From assembly GCF_014204495.1 (NCBI RefSeq), contig NZ_JACHLN010000003.1:434001-498000 (forward strand): 64,000 nucleotides of DNA, read 5' to 3'. The DNA is from Sphingomonas kyeonggiensis (GTDB taxonomy: Bacteria; Pseudomonadota; Alphaproteobacteria; Sphingomonadales; Sphingomonadaceae). This document shows positions 18,328 to 26,864 of the stretch, piece by piece (positions within the stretch are counted from its first letter, which is position 1; every line of letters starts with the position of its first letter). Below the pieces are notes generated by a model, which was given only the letters and a program-made list of their open reading frames with translations, had not been told where the DNA came from and ran no database searches. The translations under genes were made by a program, and so were the position numbers.

Positions 18328-19328
18328 TCGGGCGCGCTTTCGCACCCGCCGCCGAAGCCGTCGCCTCGGGTCGCATCCCGGGCGCGACGCTCGGCGTGGT
18401 CGCGGCCGACGGTCGGCGCTGGGTGACGCATACCGGCATGGCGGCCCTCGTCCCCGAGCCCGAGCCGCTGACGCTCGATCACTGGTTCGACCTAGCCTCG
18501 GTCTCCAAGGTGGTGGCGACCACGACGATGATCCTCCGCCTCGCCGACGAGGGCCGGATCGATCTCGACGCCCCGCTGACCAGCGTGATCCCCGACCTGC
18601 GCCAGTACGACGTCGCCGGCGCCTATGAGCGCACGCTCACCTTCCGGGATTGCCTCGCCCACCGCACGCTCTTCCCCGCGGTCGAGCCGATCTACACCTA
18701 TGGCGACGATCCGGATCGCCTCCGCGCCTTCGTGCTCCAGCGCGAATGGAAGCACATCGCCGAGCCGGTCTATTCGGACATCAACTTCATCCTGCTCGGC
18801 ATCGCGATCGAGCGGGTGACCGGCGCGCCCCTGGGCGAATACCCGCTCGGCCCCGGGCTGAGCTACGGCCCGCCCCCCGGCCCCGCCGTGGCGACCGAGC
18901 GCTGCATGTGGCGCGGCCGCGTGCTCAAGGGCGAGGTCCATGACGAGAATTGCGCTGCGATGGGCGGGCAGACCGGCCATGCCGGGCTGTTCGGCACCGT
19001 CGCCGGGGTGCTCGACTTCGCGCAGGGCGTGCTGTCCGGCAGCTTCTCGCCCGCGATGCTCGAAGCGATCCGCACCCCGCAATACAGCCACCGCACCTGC
19101 GGCTGGGAACGCAAGTTCGCCGGCTGGTCGGGCGGCCAGGCCTGCTCCGACGAGACCATTGGCCATACCGGCTTCACCGGCACCGGCCTGTGGATCGACT
19201 TCGAGCGCGGCCTCGCCTGGACCCTGCTCACCAACCGCGTCCACCCGACGCGCCATTTCGACAGCGGCATCTTCGTGCTGCGCCCCGCGACGGGGGATGC
19301 CGTCATCACTGCCTGGGAGGCCCTATGA
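18324..19328 (+). CDS. Serine hydrolase of the beta-lactamase family, apparently cytoplasmic
   Basis: The 334-residue protein has S59 in SVSK, the YSDIN segment near residue 152 and GHTG near residue 280, the three motifs of the class C beta-lactamase/esterase fold. No signal peptide is visible (it begins MIGRAFAPAAEAV), so it likely acts in the cytoplasm, unlike most relatives. ATG 18324 overlaps the permease stop (ATGA), and the dipeptidase start overlaps its own stop in the same way. A cytosolic D-amino-acid-specific peptidase or amidase acting on muropeptides imported by the AmpG-like permease is a plausible inference. True beta-lactamase activity is unlikely without export. Confidence 0.8.
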   Translation: MIGRAFAPAAEAVASGRIPGATLGVVAADGRRWVTHTGMAALVPEPEPLTLDHWFDLASVSKVVATTTMILRLADEGRIDLDAPLTSVIPDLRQYDVAGAYERTLTFRDCLAHRTLFPAVEPIYTYGDDPDRLRAFVLQREWKHIAEPVYSDINFILLGIAIERVTGAPLGEYPLGPGLSYGPPPGPAVATERCMWRGRVLKGEVHDENCAAMGGQTGHAGLFGTVAGVLDFAQGVLSGSFSPAMLEAIRTPQYSHRTCGWERKFAGWSGGQACSDETIGHTGFTGTGLWIDFERGLAWTLLTNRVHPTRHFDSGIFVLRPATGDAVITAWEAL

Positions 19329-20512
19329 TCTCGCTCCTCGCTCTCGCCATCGCCCTGTCCGGGCCCGATAGCGACACGCCCACCCCGGCCGACCGGCTGG
19401 CGCACCAGCAGATGCTGGTGCTCGACACCCATCTCGACACGCCCGAGCTGTTCGAGCATCCCGGCTGGAAGTTCGACGAGTGGCACGACCGCGACTTCGA
19501 CAAGAGCCAGATCGACCTGCCGCGCATGGAGCAGGGCGGGCTCGATGGCGGCTTCTTCGTGATCTACACCGGCCAGGGCCCGCTCACCCCCGAAGGCTAT
19601 GCCAAGGCCCGCGACGCCGCGCTCACCCGCGAGATGTGGATCCAGCGCGTGGTGGCGGCGAACAGCGACAAGATGGAATTCGCGACCACCCCGGAGGACG
19701 CCTATCGCATCGCCAAGGCCGGCAAGCGCATCGTCTTCCAGTCGATCGAGAACAGCTATCCGCTCGGCACCGACCTGACCCTGCTGAAGTGGTATTACGA
19801 CCAGGGCGTCCGCATGGCCGGCCCGATCCACTTCCGCAACAACCAGTTCGGCGACAGCGCCACCGACAAGGTCAAGCAGTGGAACGGCCTGAGCCCCTTG
19901 GGCAAGCAATGGGTCGCCGAGATGAACCGGCTCGGCATGGTGATCGACGTCAGCCACTCGTCGGACGATGTGTTCGACCAGGCGATGGCGCTGTCCAAGA
20001 CCCCGATCATCGCCTCGCACTCGGGGCCCAAGGCGATCTACAACCACCCGCGCAACCTCGACGACGACCGGATGCGCAAGCTCGCCAAGGCCGGCGGCGT
20101 GCTCCAGGTCAACAGCGTCTACCTGGTCGATGGCGACCATGACGATGCGCGCAACAAGATCTCGAACCGTCAGGACGACTGGCACGCACTCTCGGACGCC
20201 GAGCAGAAGAAGCTGATCGCCGACAAGGCCAAGGCCGACGCGACCAACCCCTATCAGGGCGCCGATTTCGAGCTGTTCATGAAGAGCCTGCTCCACTGCA
20301 TCGCGGTGATGGGCGTCGACCATGTCGGCATCGGCGCCGACTGGGACGGCGGCGGCGGCGTGCGCGGCATGGAAGACATCACCGCGCTGCCGAAGATCAC
20401 CGCGCGGCTGAAGAAGGAAGGCTTCTCGGACACCGACATCGAGAAGATCTGGAGCGGCAACGTCCTGCGCGTGCTGAAGGCCGCCGAGGACTGGGCGGCG
20501 AAGCAGAAATAA
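19325..20512 (+). CDS. Membrane dipeptidase (renal dipeptidase family, M19)
   Basis: Zinc-dependent dipeptidase of 395 residues, a family that cleaves dipeptides, often those with a C-terminal D-residue. Metal-binding marks are DTHLDTP near residue 38, the bridging glutamate in QSIENSYPL near 144, the conserved VIDVSHSSDD near 208, IASHSG near 228, and the DHVGIGADWDGGGG aspartate near 340. ATG 19325 is used because it overlaps the previous stop and begins a weak signal (MISLLALAIALSG), suggesting export. It is the third gene of the permease operon and is followed by a clear terminator. Role in degrading murein or D-amino-acid dipeptides is inferred from family and context. Confidence 0.88.
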   Translation: MISLLALAIALSGPDSDTPTPADRLAHQQMLVLDTHLDTPELFEHPGWKFDEWHDRDFDKSQIDLPRMEQGGLDGGFFVIYTGQGPLTPEGYAKARDAALTREMWIQRVVAANSDKMEFATTPEDAYRIAKAGKRIVFQSIENSYPLGTDLTLLKWYYDQGVRMAGPIHFRNNQFGDSATDKVKQWNGLSPLGKQWVAEMNRLGMVIDVSHSSDDVFDQAMALSKTPIIASHSGPKAIYNHPRNLDDDRMRKLAKAGGVLQVNSVYLVDGDHDDARNKISNRQDDWHALSDAEQKKLIADKAKADATNPYQGADFELFMKSLLHCIAVMGVDHVGIGADWDGGGGVRGMEDITALPKITARLKKEGFSDTDIEKIWSGNVLRVLKAAEDWAAKQK

Positions 20513-20520
20513 CCCGTTCC

Positions 20521-20541
20521 CCTCCCTGCAAGGGAGGGGCT
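20521..20541. repeat. CCCCTCCCT palindrome, left arm of an inverted pair
   Basis: Nine-base arms (CCCCTCCCT/AGGGAGGGG) form a perfect small stem. Together with the following CTAGGGGTGGGTT it is the reverse complement of the segment ending at 20668. The same composite pair recurs at 54288-54409, which marks it as a dispersed palindromic repeat. Confidence 0.65.
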
Positions 20542-20556
20542 AGGGGTGGGTTAGAA

Positions 20557-20589
20557 AAGGTCGGGCTCGATGCCCGGCCTTTTCTTTAT
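20557..20589 (+). terminator. Rho-independent terminator of the ampG-dipeptidase operon
   Basis: AAAAGGTCGGGC pairs with GCCCGGCCTTTT (one G-T wobble) across a five-base loop and continues into a T-rich tail (TTTTCTTTA). It lies 45 bases after the dipeptidase stop, inside the inverted repeat pair. Confidence 0.75.
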
Positions 20590-20612
20590 CGCGGGCCGAT
20601 AGCTGAGCGCCC

Positions 20613-20630
20613 CCGGCCTTCGCCGGGGTC
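20613..20630. repeat. CCCCGGC-type palindrome (second repeat family)
   Basis: CCCCGGC, CTTC loop, GCCGGGG. The same unit appears near 55783, 61500, 61550 and 63830, always outside genes. It may act as an extra 3'-end hairpin. Confidence 0.55.
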
Positions 20631-20647
20631 GCCACCCACCCCCAACC

Positions 20648-20668
20648 CCTCCCTTGCAGGGAGGGGAG
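20648..20668. repeat. CCCCTCCCT palindrome, right arm of inverted pair
   Basis: Inverted partner of 20521-20541, lying nine bases before the end of the convergent carboxypeptidase gene. The two arms could fold together into one long stem enclosing the terminator. Confidence 0.6.
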
Positions 20669-20677
20669 TCTTGAAGA

Positions 20678-22129
20678 CTAGTTCCCCGCAGCCACCAGGT
20701 TCAGCGCATCGTCCATATATTTCGTCCCGCTGGCATCCTGCGGCACGTCGTTGGCGTAGAAGGCGAAGGTGTAGTTCTTCCCGCTCGCCCCCGTGAAATA
20801 GCCCGCCAGCGCGTTGGTCTGGTTGAGCGTTCCGGTCTTGGCGAACAGCCTGCCCTCCAGCGGGGTACCCTTGAACCGCCGGGCCAGCGTGCCGTCCACG
20901 CCGGCGATCGGCAGCGTGTCGCGGAACTGCGTGCCCCAGGGCTGGGCAGCGACCCAGCGCAGCAGCAGCACCGAACCGCGCGGGCTCACCCGGTTATAGC
21001 TCGACATGCCCGATCCGTCGGAAAAGTCCCAGGCGGTGCGCGGCACGCCTGCGGCGACCAGCACCTGCTCGACCTTCGCGACCCCGTCCGCGATCGAACC
21101 GCTGCCGCCGTCGAGCAGGCCGACCCGACGCAAGGTCAGCTCGGCATGAAGGTTCTGGCTGACCTTGTTGATATGCTTGAGGTCCTCGGCGAACGGCGCC
21201 GGGGTCAGCCGCGCGAGCGCGGGGATGCCGGGCACCGTGACCTCCACCGGCGGGAAGGTGCGGTTCGCACGATCATCCTGCGGGGTCAGTCGCCGATGCA
21301 GCGATTGAATCGCCCCCTTCACCTTCACCCCGCGTGCCTCGAGCAGCACCTTGAGCCGCCACGCCGCGTACTCAGCCGGATCGTCGATCCCCAGCTTCCA
21401 CACCCGCGGCTTGGCGTCCGCGCCGATGGTGCCGGTGATGTGGAGCAGCTTGCTGTTGGGATCACGGTCCCAGCCCAGCTCGGTCTTGTCGCCCGGCACC
21501 GTCTTCGCCTGGTTGTCGATCGTGAAATAGGGCCAGAGCTCGACCTTCGCGGCTTCTCCGGCCTTGGCGGGCGAAACGGTGAGCTTCAGCTCGTTATCGT
21601 CGAGCGTCAGCGCCGAGATGCCGGTGCCCGACGAGCTGGGGATGTTGTTCCAGCTCATCCCCGGGCTCCAGCGCTGGTCCGGGAAGAGCGTGTCGTCGCC
21701 GATGATGTTGCGGACATGCTTGGTCTTCGCCGCGATCGCATCGGCCAGCGTGGCGAGGCAATCGACGGTGCAATCGTCGGTGCTCGACAGCCGCGCGTCG
21801 CCCCGCCCTTCCAGCACGACATCCTGCCCCTGCAACCGCACTGCGGTACCGGCCGCCGCATCGGGCGCGTTGATGTCGGCCAGGTTCGCGAAGGCAGCCG
21901 CCGTCGTATAGACCTTGGTATTCGACGCGGGGATGAAGCGGCCGTCCGGGTTGATCGCGATGATCTCCTTGCCGCTGTCGTCCACCACCACCAGCCCGAA
22001 GCGGGTGCCCTGCGGCGCCTCGGCCAGCTTGGCGGCGACCCGCTGCTCCAGCGTCTGCTGCGCGAGCGCGGGGGTGGCGAGCGTCAGGGCGATGCCGAGC
22101 GCGACAGGACCAAGTGCGATGTGCTTCAT
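20678..22129 (-). CDS. dacB: D-alanyl-D-alanine carboxypeptidase/endopeptidase, PBP4 type
   Basis: Periplasmic class C penicillin-binding protein that trims or opens D-Ala-containing peptide cross-links in murein. The 483-residue sequence has a signal peptide (MKHIALGPVALGIALTLA, ending ALAQ), nucleophile S69 in SNTK, the SGMSSYN (SxN) box near residue 370 and AKTGTLN (KTG box) near residue 430, with the long insert between the first two motifs that is typical of S13/PBP4 proteins. It is divergent from an S9 peptidase gene and convergent with the dipeptidase operon, so peptidoglycan or peptide handling is the common theme of this region. Confidence 0.92.
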   Translation of the reverse strand: MKHIALGPVALGIALTLATPALAQQTLEQRVAAKLAEAPQGTRFGLVVVDDSGKEIIAINPDGRFIPASNTKVYTTAAAFANLADINAPDAAAGTAVRLQGQDVVLEGRGDARLSSTDDCTVDCLATLADAIAAKTKHVRNIIGDDTLFPDQRWSPGMSWNNIPSSSGTGISALTLDDNELKLTVSPAKAGEAAKVELWPYFTIDNQAKTVPGDKTELGWDRDPNSKLLHITGTIGADAKPRVWKLGIDDPAEYAAWRLKVLLEARGVKVKGAIQSLHRRLTPQDDRANRTFPPVEVTVPGIPALARLTPAPFAEDLKHINKVSQNLHAELTLRRVGLLDGGSGSIADGVAKVEQVLVAAGVPRTAWDFSDGSGMSSYNRVSPRGSVLLLRWVAAQPWGTQFRDTLPIAGVDGTLARRFKGTPLEGRLFAKTGTLNQTNALAGYFTGASGKNYTFAFYANDVPQDASGTKYMDDALNLVAAGN

Positions 22130-22251
22130 GCCGCAAGCGTAACCGCGCCCGTGCGGCGTGCAAACCCGCGATCATTCAGAGGCATGGCCCCGGCATAACC
22201 ACCGCGCATGCCAGCATTGTACCGGCAACATGGCACCGGCACGTTCGCGTA

Positions 22252-24267
22252 ATGAAGATGATCCGGATCACCCTCAACCTGTCCTGCGCGACGATGCTCG
22301 CAAGTGCCGCTCCCGCGCTTGCCCAGACCAACGACCTGGCCGCCGCGCTCGCCTTGCCGACTGCGAGCCAGATGGCCGGCGCCCGCGACGTGCCGCGCTT
22401 CGCCTGGGTCGAGAACCGGGCCGGCGCACGCAACCTCTGGGTGGCCGATGCCGGCCAGCAGGCGCGCCAGGTGACGGGCTATGCCGAGGATGACGGCATG
22501 ATGCTCTACGACGTGGCGCTCAGCCCGGACGGCAAGCGCATCGCGTTCGTGCGCGGCGGCGATGACGAGTTCCCCGACGGCAAGATCCCCAACACCGCCT
22601 CGCTGCCCTTCACGCCAAACCAGCAGCTCTTCCTCGCCGAGGACGGCCAATCCCCGGTCGCGATTGGCGAAGGCCATATGCCCGCCTTCTCGCCCGACGG
22701 GCAGCGCATCGCCTTTACCAGGCGCGGCGAGATCTGGGTCTGGGCCGGCGGCAAGGCGGCGCGGATCGGCGCGGTCGGCGGTGGAGTCAGCGATCTCAAA
22801 TGGACGCCCGATGGCAGGAAGCTGCTGTTCGTCGACAATCGCGATGGCCACGGCTTCGTCGCGTTGCTTGATGTGGATGCGGGCAAGCTGACGTACATGG
22901 ACCCGGCGCTCGGCTATTCGGCCGAGCCGGCGCTGTCGCCGGACGGCAGCCAGGTCGCCTATATCCAGTATCTCGATCCGCCCGCCGGCGCGGCGGGTGA
23001 CGGCGGGCCCTATTGGTCGATCCGCGTCGCCGATGCTGCCACCGGCAAGGCCCGCACGCTGTGGAGCGCGCCGAAAGGCATGGGCGGCCGCTATTACGGC
23101 ACCCGCCAGCACAATCTCTACTGGAGCAAGGCCGGTCAGCTGCTCTTCCCCTGGGAGCGCACCGGCTTCCTCCATGTCTATGCGATCGACGCCGCCAGGG
23201 GCGGCGAGCCCAGGGAGCTGACCCCCGGCAAGTTCGAGGTCGAGACCTTCATCCTCGGCGCCGACGATGTCGTCACCTTCGCCGCCAATGCCGACGAAGC
23301 CGATCGCCGCCATTTCTGGCAGGTCCCGGCCGGCGGCGGCGCGGCGAAGCGGGTAACCCAGGGCAAGGGCAGCGAGAGCCTGCCTTTGTTCGGCGGCGGC
23401 CAGCTCGCCGGCATCGCCGCCGATGCCGGCCACACCGCGCACCCGGTGCTGGCCAGGGGGCTGGCGCCGCTGGGCGGAGTCGCCGAGCTGAAGGGCGCGA
23501 TCACCCCCGAAGCGGTGACCTACACGGCCGAGGACGGCGTGACCGTCCATGCCCAGCTGTTCCGCGGCCAGGGCAAGGGCAAGCATCCCGCGCTGATCTT
23601 CGTCCATGGCGGCCCGCGCCGCCAGATGGTGCTCGGCTTCCACCACGCCCAATATTATTCGAACGCCTATGTGATGAACCAGGTGCTGGCGGCGAAGGGC
23701 TATACCGTGCTGTCGGTCAACTATCGCAGCGGCACCGGCTATGGCCAGGCGTTCCGCGACGCCCCCGGGATCGCCCGCGACGGCGCCACCGAATATCGCG
23801 ACGTGCTGGCCGGCGGGCGCTGGCTGGCGGCGCAGAAGGATGTCGAGTCCGACAGGATCGGCATCTGGGGCGGCAGCTGGGGTGGCTATCTCACCGCCCT
23901 CGCCCTCGCCCGCAACAGCGACCTGTTCAAGGCGGGCGCCGACTTCCACGGCGTCCACACGCTGCTGCGCAACGTCGACACCAGCGTGTCGCCCGACCAG
24001 CAGGCCGCCATGCGTCAGAAGCAGTGGGAAAGCTCGCCCATGGGTTCGATCGCGACCTGGCGCTCGCCGGTGCTGCTCGTCCACGGCGACGACGACCGCA
24101 ATGTCGATTTCGCCCAGTCGCTGCTGCTCGCCCGCGAGCTGGCGGCCCGCGGCATCCCGCATGAGGAGCTGGTATTCCCCAATGAACGCCACGAATTCTT
24201 CCGCAATGCAGACTGGCTCGCTGCCTATGGCCGCACCATCTCCTTCTTCGACGCGCATCTGAAATGA
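22252..24267 (+). CDS. S9 prolyl-oligopeptidase-family peptidase, secreted
   Basis: The 671-residue protein begins with a signal peptide (MKMIRITLNLSCATMLASA, ending ALAQ), then a WD40-like beta-propeller (for example ALSPDGKRIAFV and ALSPDGSQVAYI), then an alpha/beta hydrolase domain. The triad is serine in GGSWGG near residue 542, aspartate in HGDDD near 612 and histidine in NERHEF near 646. Relatives are dipeptidyl- or acylaminoacyl-peptidases of the periplasm. ATG 22252 is chosen because it starts the signal peptide. It is followed by an amidohydrolase gene overlapping by four bases, so the two are co-translated. Confidence 0.9.
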   Translation: MKMIRITLNLSCATMLASAAPALAQTNDLAAALALPTASQMAGARDVPRFAWVENRAGARNLWVADAGQQARQVTGYAEDDGMMLYDVALSPDGKRIAFVRGGDDEFPDGKIPNTASLPFTPNQQLFLAEDGQSPVAIGEGHMPAFSPDGQRIAFTRRGEIWVWAGGKAARIGAVGGGVSDLKWTPDGRKLLFVDNRDGHGFVALLDVDAGKLTYMDPALGYSAEPALSPDGSQVAYIQYLDPPAGAAGDGGPYWSIRVADAATGKARTLWSAPKGMGGRYYGTRQHNLYWSKAGQLLFPWERTGFLHVYAIDAARGGEPRELTPGKFEVETFILGADDVVTFAANADEADRRHFWQVPAGGGAAKRVTQGKGSESLPLFGGGQLAGIAADAGHTAHPVLARGLAPLGGVAELKGAITPEAVTYTAEDGVTVHAQLFRGQGKGKHPALIFVHGGPRRQMVLGFHHAQYYSNAYVMNQVLAAKGYTVLSVNYRSGTGYGQAFRDAPGIARDGATEYRDVLAGGRWLAAQKDVESDRIGIWGGSWGGYLTALALARNSDLFKAGADFHGVHTLLRNVDTSVSPDQQAAMRQKQWESSPMGSIATWRSPVLLVHGDDDRNVDFAQSLLLARELAARGIPHEELVFPNERHEFFRNADWLAAYGRTISFFDAHLK

Positions 24268-25541
24268 GGGCGATCATGGCAGCGGCGGCACTGGCCGGAG
24301 CGGGCACGGCGCAGGCACAGGCGCAGGAGCGCGCGACGCTGATCCACGGCGCGCGGGTGTTCGACGGCACCGGCGGCAAGGCGAAGCTGAGCGACGTGCT
24401 GATCGAGGGCGACCGGATCGTGCGGGTGGGCAGGAAGCTGCGCGTGCCCGAAGGCACCGAGGTGATCGACGCGACGGGACTGACGCTGATCCCCGGGCTG
24501 CACGACCTCCACATCCACACAAGGCGCGAGGCCTTTACCGACGCCGCGTCGCTCCACCGTTTCTACGCACCGTACCTGCGCGCGGGCGTGACCAGCATCA
24601 ACGAATTCTCGGTCTCGGGCGAGATGATGGCCGGCATCCGCGCGCTCCGCGCCGATACCCCGCGCCTGACGCTGGCGGTGCGGCTCGGCGTGCCCGACGG
24701 GCATGGCACCGAGAGCCAGTTCACCAATGCGATCACGCTCCAGGTCACCAATCCGGAGGAGGCGCATGCGGCAATGGCCAAGGCGCTACCCTACAAGCCG
24801 GACATGGTGAAGGTGTTCGCCGATGGCTGGCGCTATGGCGACCCCGCCCGCCCCGACAAGCCGAGCATCGACGAGCCGACTTTGGCCGCGATCGTCGCGG
24901 ATGCGCACAGGGCGGGGATCAAGGTGATGACCCACACCGTCACGCTCGAGGGCGCCAAGATCGCGGCGCGCGCGGGCGTGGACTCGCTGGCCCACGGCGT
25001 CGGCGATGCGCTGGTCGACAATGAGCTGATCGGGCTGATGAAGAAGCACCACATGGCCTATGTCGCCACGCTGGCGACCTATGAGCCGCTCGAGGCGCGC
25101 GTGCTCGCGCCCGAGGAGCTGGCCCTGCTCACGCCCGAGCAGCAGGCCCGCGAGACGGCGCGTCTGGCCAGGGGCGAGGCGATCGCCCCCTATGACAGCA
25201 AGCGCTGGGAGATCATGCGCGAGAATATCCGCCGGCTCCAGGTCGCGCGGATCCGCATCGGCGTGGGCACCGATACCGGCATCGAGGGCGTCTATCCCGG
25301 CTTCGGCGCGCTGCGCGAGATGCGCATCCTCACCGAGCTGGGCTTCACGCCCGCCGAGGCGATCGAAGCGGGCACCAAGGTGAGCGCCGAGATCATGGGC
25401 CGCAAGGACGAAGGCGTGATCCGCAAGGGCGCCCGCGCCGACCTGGTGCTGGTAAATGGCGCGCCGGATGTGACGTTCCGGGATCTGTATGCGGTCAGGC
25501 GGGTCTGGGTCGCGGGGCGTGAGGTCAGCCTCGCCGACTGA
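24264..25541 (+). CDS. Amidohydrolase-superfamily protein (imidazolonepropionase/Xaa-Pro dipeptidase-like), exported
   Basis: A 425-residue metal-dependent hydrolase. Visible ligands are HxH in LHDLHIHT near residue 80, a candidate carboxylated lysine in DMVKVFADG near 180, histidines in MTHTV near 220 and LAHGVGD near 245, and aspartate in GVGTDTG near 335. The N-terminus (MRAIMAAAALAGAGTAQAQAQ) looks like a short signal peptide. Relatives act as prolidases or cyclic-imide hydrolases; the real substrate is not evident. Overlap of its ATG with the stop of the S9 peptidase suggests it processes products of that peptidase. A short GC-rich hairpin follows before the convergent symporter gene. 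Confidence 0.82.
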   Translation: MRAIMAAAALAGAGTAQAQAQERATLIHGARVFDGTGGKAKLSDVLIEGDRIVRVGRKLRVPEGTEVIDATGLTLIPGLHDLHIHTRREAFTDAASLHRFYAPYLRAGVTSINEFSVSGEMMAGIRALRADTPRLTLAVRLGVPDGHGTESQFTNAITLQVTNPEEAHAAMAKALPYKPDMVKVFADGWRYGDPARPDKPSIDEPTLAAIVADAHRAGIKVMTHTVTLEGAKIAARAGVDSLAHGVGDALVDNELIGLMKKHHMAYVATLATYEPLEARVLAPEELALLTPEQQARETARLARGEAIAPYDSKRWEIMRENIRRLQVARIRIGVGTDTGIEGVYPGFGALREMRILTELGFTPAEAIEAGTKVSAEIMGRKDEGVIRKGARADLVLVNGAPDVTFRDLYAVRRVWVAGREVSLAD

Positions 25542-25585
25542 TCGCGGCGCATTGCAATGTAGGATTTCGCCTGCTTGGCTGGAGC

Positions 25586-25602
25586 CGCCGGGGTCGCCCC
25601 CG
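25586..25602. terminator. Short GC hairpin between convergent genes
   Basis: CCGGGG-TCGC-CCCCGG, followed on the plus strand by GCTCTTTCTC. It lies between the amidohydrolase stop and the end of the symporter gene. The T content is modest, so termination is probable rather than certain. Confidence 0.4.
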
Positions 25603-25613
25603 GCCGCTCTTTC

Positions 25614-26864
25614 TCAGGCCCTATCCGGCGCGCGATAGACGTCCTCGTCCAACTCCCCTTCCCAGCGCGCGACCAGCGTCGCGACGGTCAGATTTGCCGA
25701 CGCACTGGGCACGGTTCGGGTCATGTCGAGCAGCCGGTCGAAGGGAAGTACGAATCCCACCACTAGCGCGGTCTGCTCAGGCGAAACGCCAACCGCGCTC
25801 AATACGGCGGCGAGCATGAACAGCGATGCCGAGGGCACCGGCGCCGTGCCAAAGGCGGCAAGCGCACCGGTCAGCAGCACGGCGGCATAGACGGTCGGGG
25901 TCAAATGCACCCCGAACGCCTGCAGCGCGAACATGCTCAGCAGGCCGACATACATCGCCGTGCCGTCCTTGCCGATGCTGGCACCGAGCGGCAGCACGGT
26001 CGAGAAGACCGGGCGACCGATGCCGAGATTCTGCTCGGACACCCGCATCGCCACCGGCAGCGTCGCGCCGCTCGATGCGGTCGAGAATGCCACCGCCAGC
26101 GCATCGACGATGCCGCGGAAGAAGGGCAGCAGCGGCAGCTTGGCGATGAAGCGCAGCAACAGGCTGTGCACCACCAGCATCTGGATCAGCGAGCCGAGCA
26201 CCACCGCCAGCGCCAGCCAGCCGACATGGACGAACACCGCAGCGCCATTGGCCGCCACCGCATTGGCGATCAGCGCGAACACGCCGAAGGGCGTCGCTTC
26301 CATGACGATGCCGACGACGCGGAGCAGCACCGCCGAGGTCGATTGCAGCAGGTTGGCGAAGGGCTTGCCCGCCTCGCCGGCCACCACCGTGCCGCAGCCG
26401 ATCAGGATCGATGTGAAGATCAGCGCCAGCATGTCACCCTTGGCCAGCGCGTCGAAGATGTTGGTGGGGATGATGTTGATCAGCTGCTCATAGGGCGTAA
26501 CCGGCTTGCCGAGCACATGTGCCTCGGCCGTACCGAGCGGCGCGCCCGCCCCCGGCTGGACGATCGCGGCGACCAGCGTGCCGACCGAGACGGCGATGAA
26601 GGTCGTCAGCGCGAACATGCCCACCGTCCGCCCGCCCAGGCTCCCCAGCCGCTTCGGATCGGCGAGCGAAGTGATGCCCGAGGCGATGGTGACCAGCACG
26701 ATCGGCGCGACCAGCATGCGGATCGCCCGGACGAACAGGTCGCCAATGAACTGGAGATAGGGAGCCCCCTGCGGCAGCACCAGCGCGAAGACCACGCCGA
26801 GGACGAGAAAGGCGAGGACGCGCTTCCACAGCGCCGTGCCGAACCACCAGGCCATCAGTTGCAC
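25614..26864 (-). CDS. Dicarboxylate/amino acid:cation symporter (DAACS family)
   Basis: A 416-residue inner-membrane transporter of the GltP/DctA family, with about eight transmembrane helices and two hairpins. Family marks are VRAIRMLVAPIVLVTIASGI near residue 45, and the serine-rich hairpin AFSTASSGATLPVAM near residue 265. These carry glutamate, aspartate, serine or C4-dicarboxylates with sodium or protons. ATG 26864 overlaps the upstream deacylase gene by ten bases; a second ATG three codons later is equally possible. As the last gene after dgcN, dgcA and a D-aminoacylase it is a good candidate importer of D- or L-amino acids for that pathway. Confidence 0.87.
   Translation of the reverse strand: MQLMAWWFGTALWKRVLAFLVLGVVFALVLPQGAPYLQFIGDLFVRAIRMLVAPIVLVTIASGITSLADPKRLGSLGGRTVGMFALTTFIAVSVGTLVAAIVQPGAGAPLGTAEAHVLGKPVTPYEQLINIIPTNIFDALAKGDMLALIFTSILIGCGTVVAGEAGKPFANLLQSTSAVLLRVVGIVMEATPFGVFALIANAVAANGAAVFVHVGWLALAVVLGSLIQMLVVHSLLLRFIAKLPLLPFFRGIVDALAVAFSTASSGATLPVAMRVSEQNLGIGRPVFSTVLPLGASIGKDGTAMYVGLLSMFALQAFGVHLTPTVYAAVLLTGALAAFGTAPVPSASLFMLAAVLSAVGVSPEQTALVVGFVLPFDRLLDMTRTVPSASANLTVATLVARWEGELDEDVYRAPDRA

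Noticed and set aside
9012-19328. The two beta-lactamase-fold genes as antibiotic-resistance genes
   Set aside because: Motifs show only the broad class C/esterase/peptidase family; one lacks an export signal and both sit among peptide-handling genes, so resistance is not supported.
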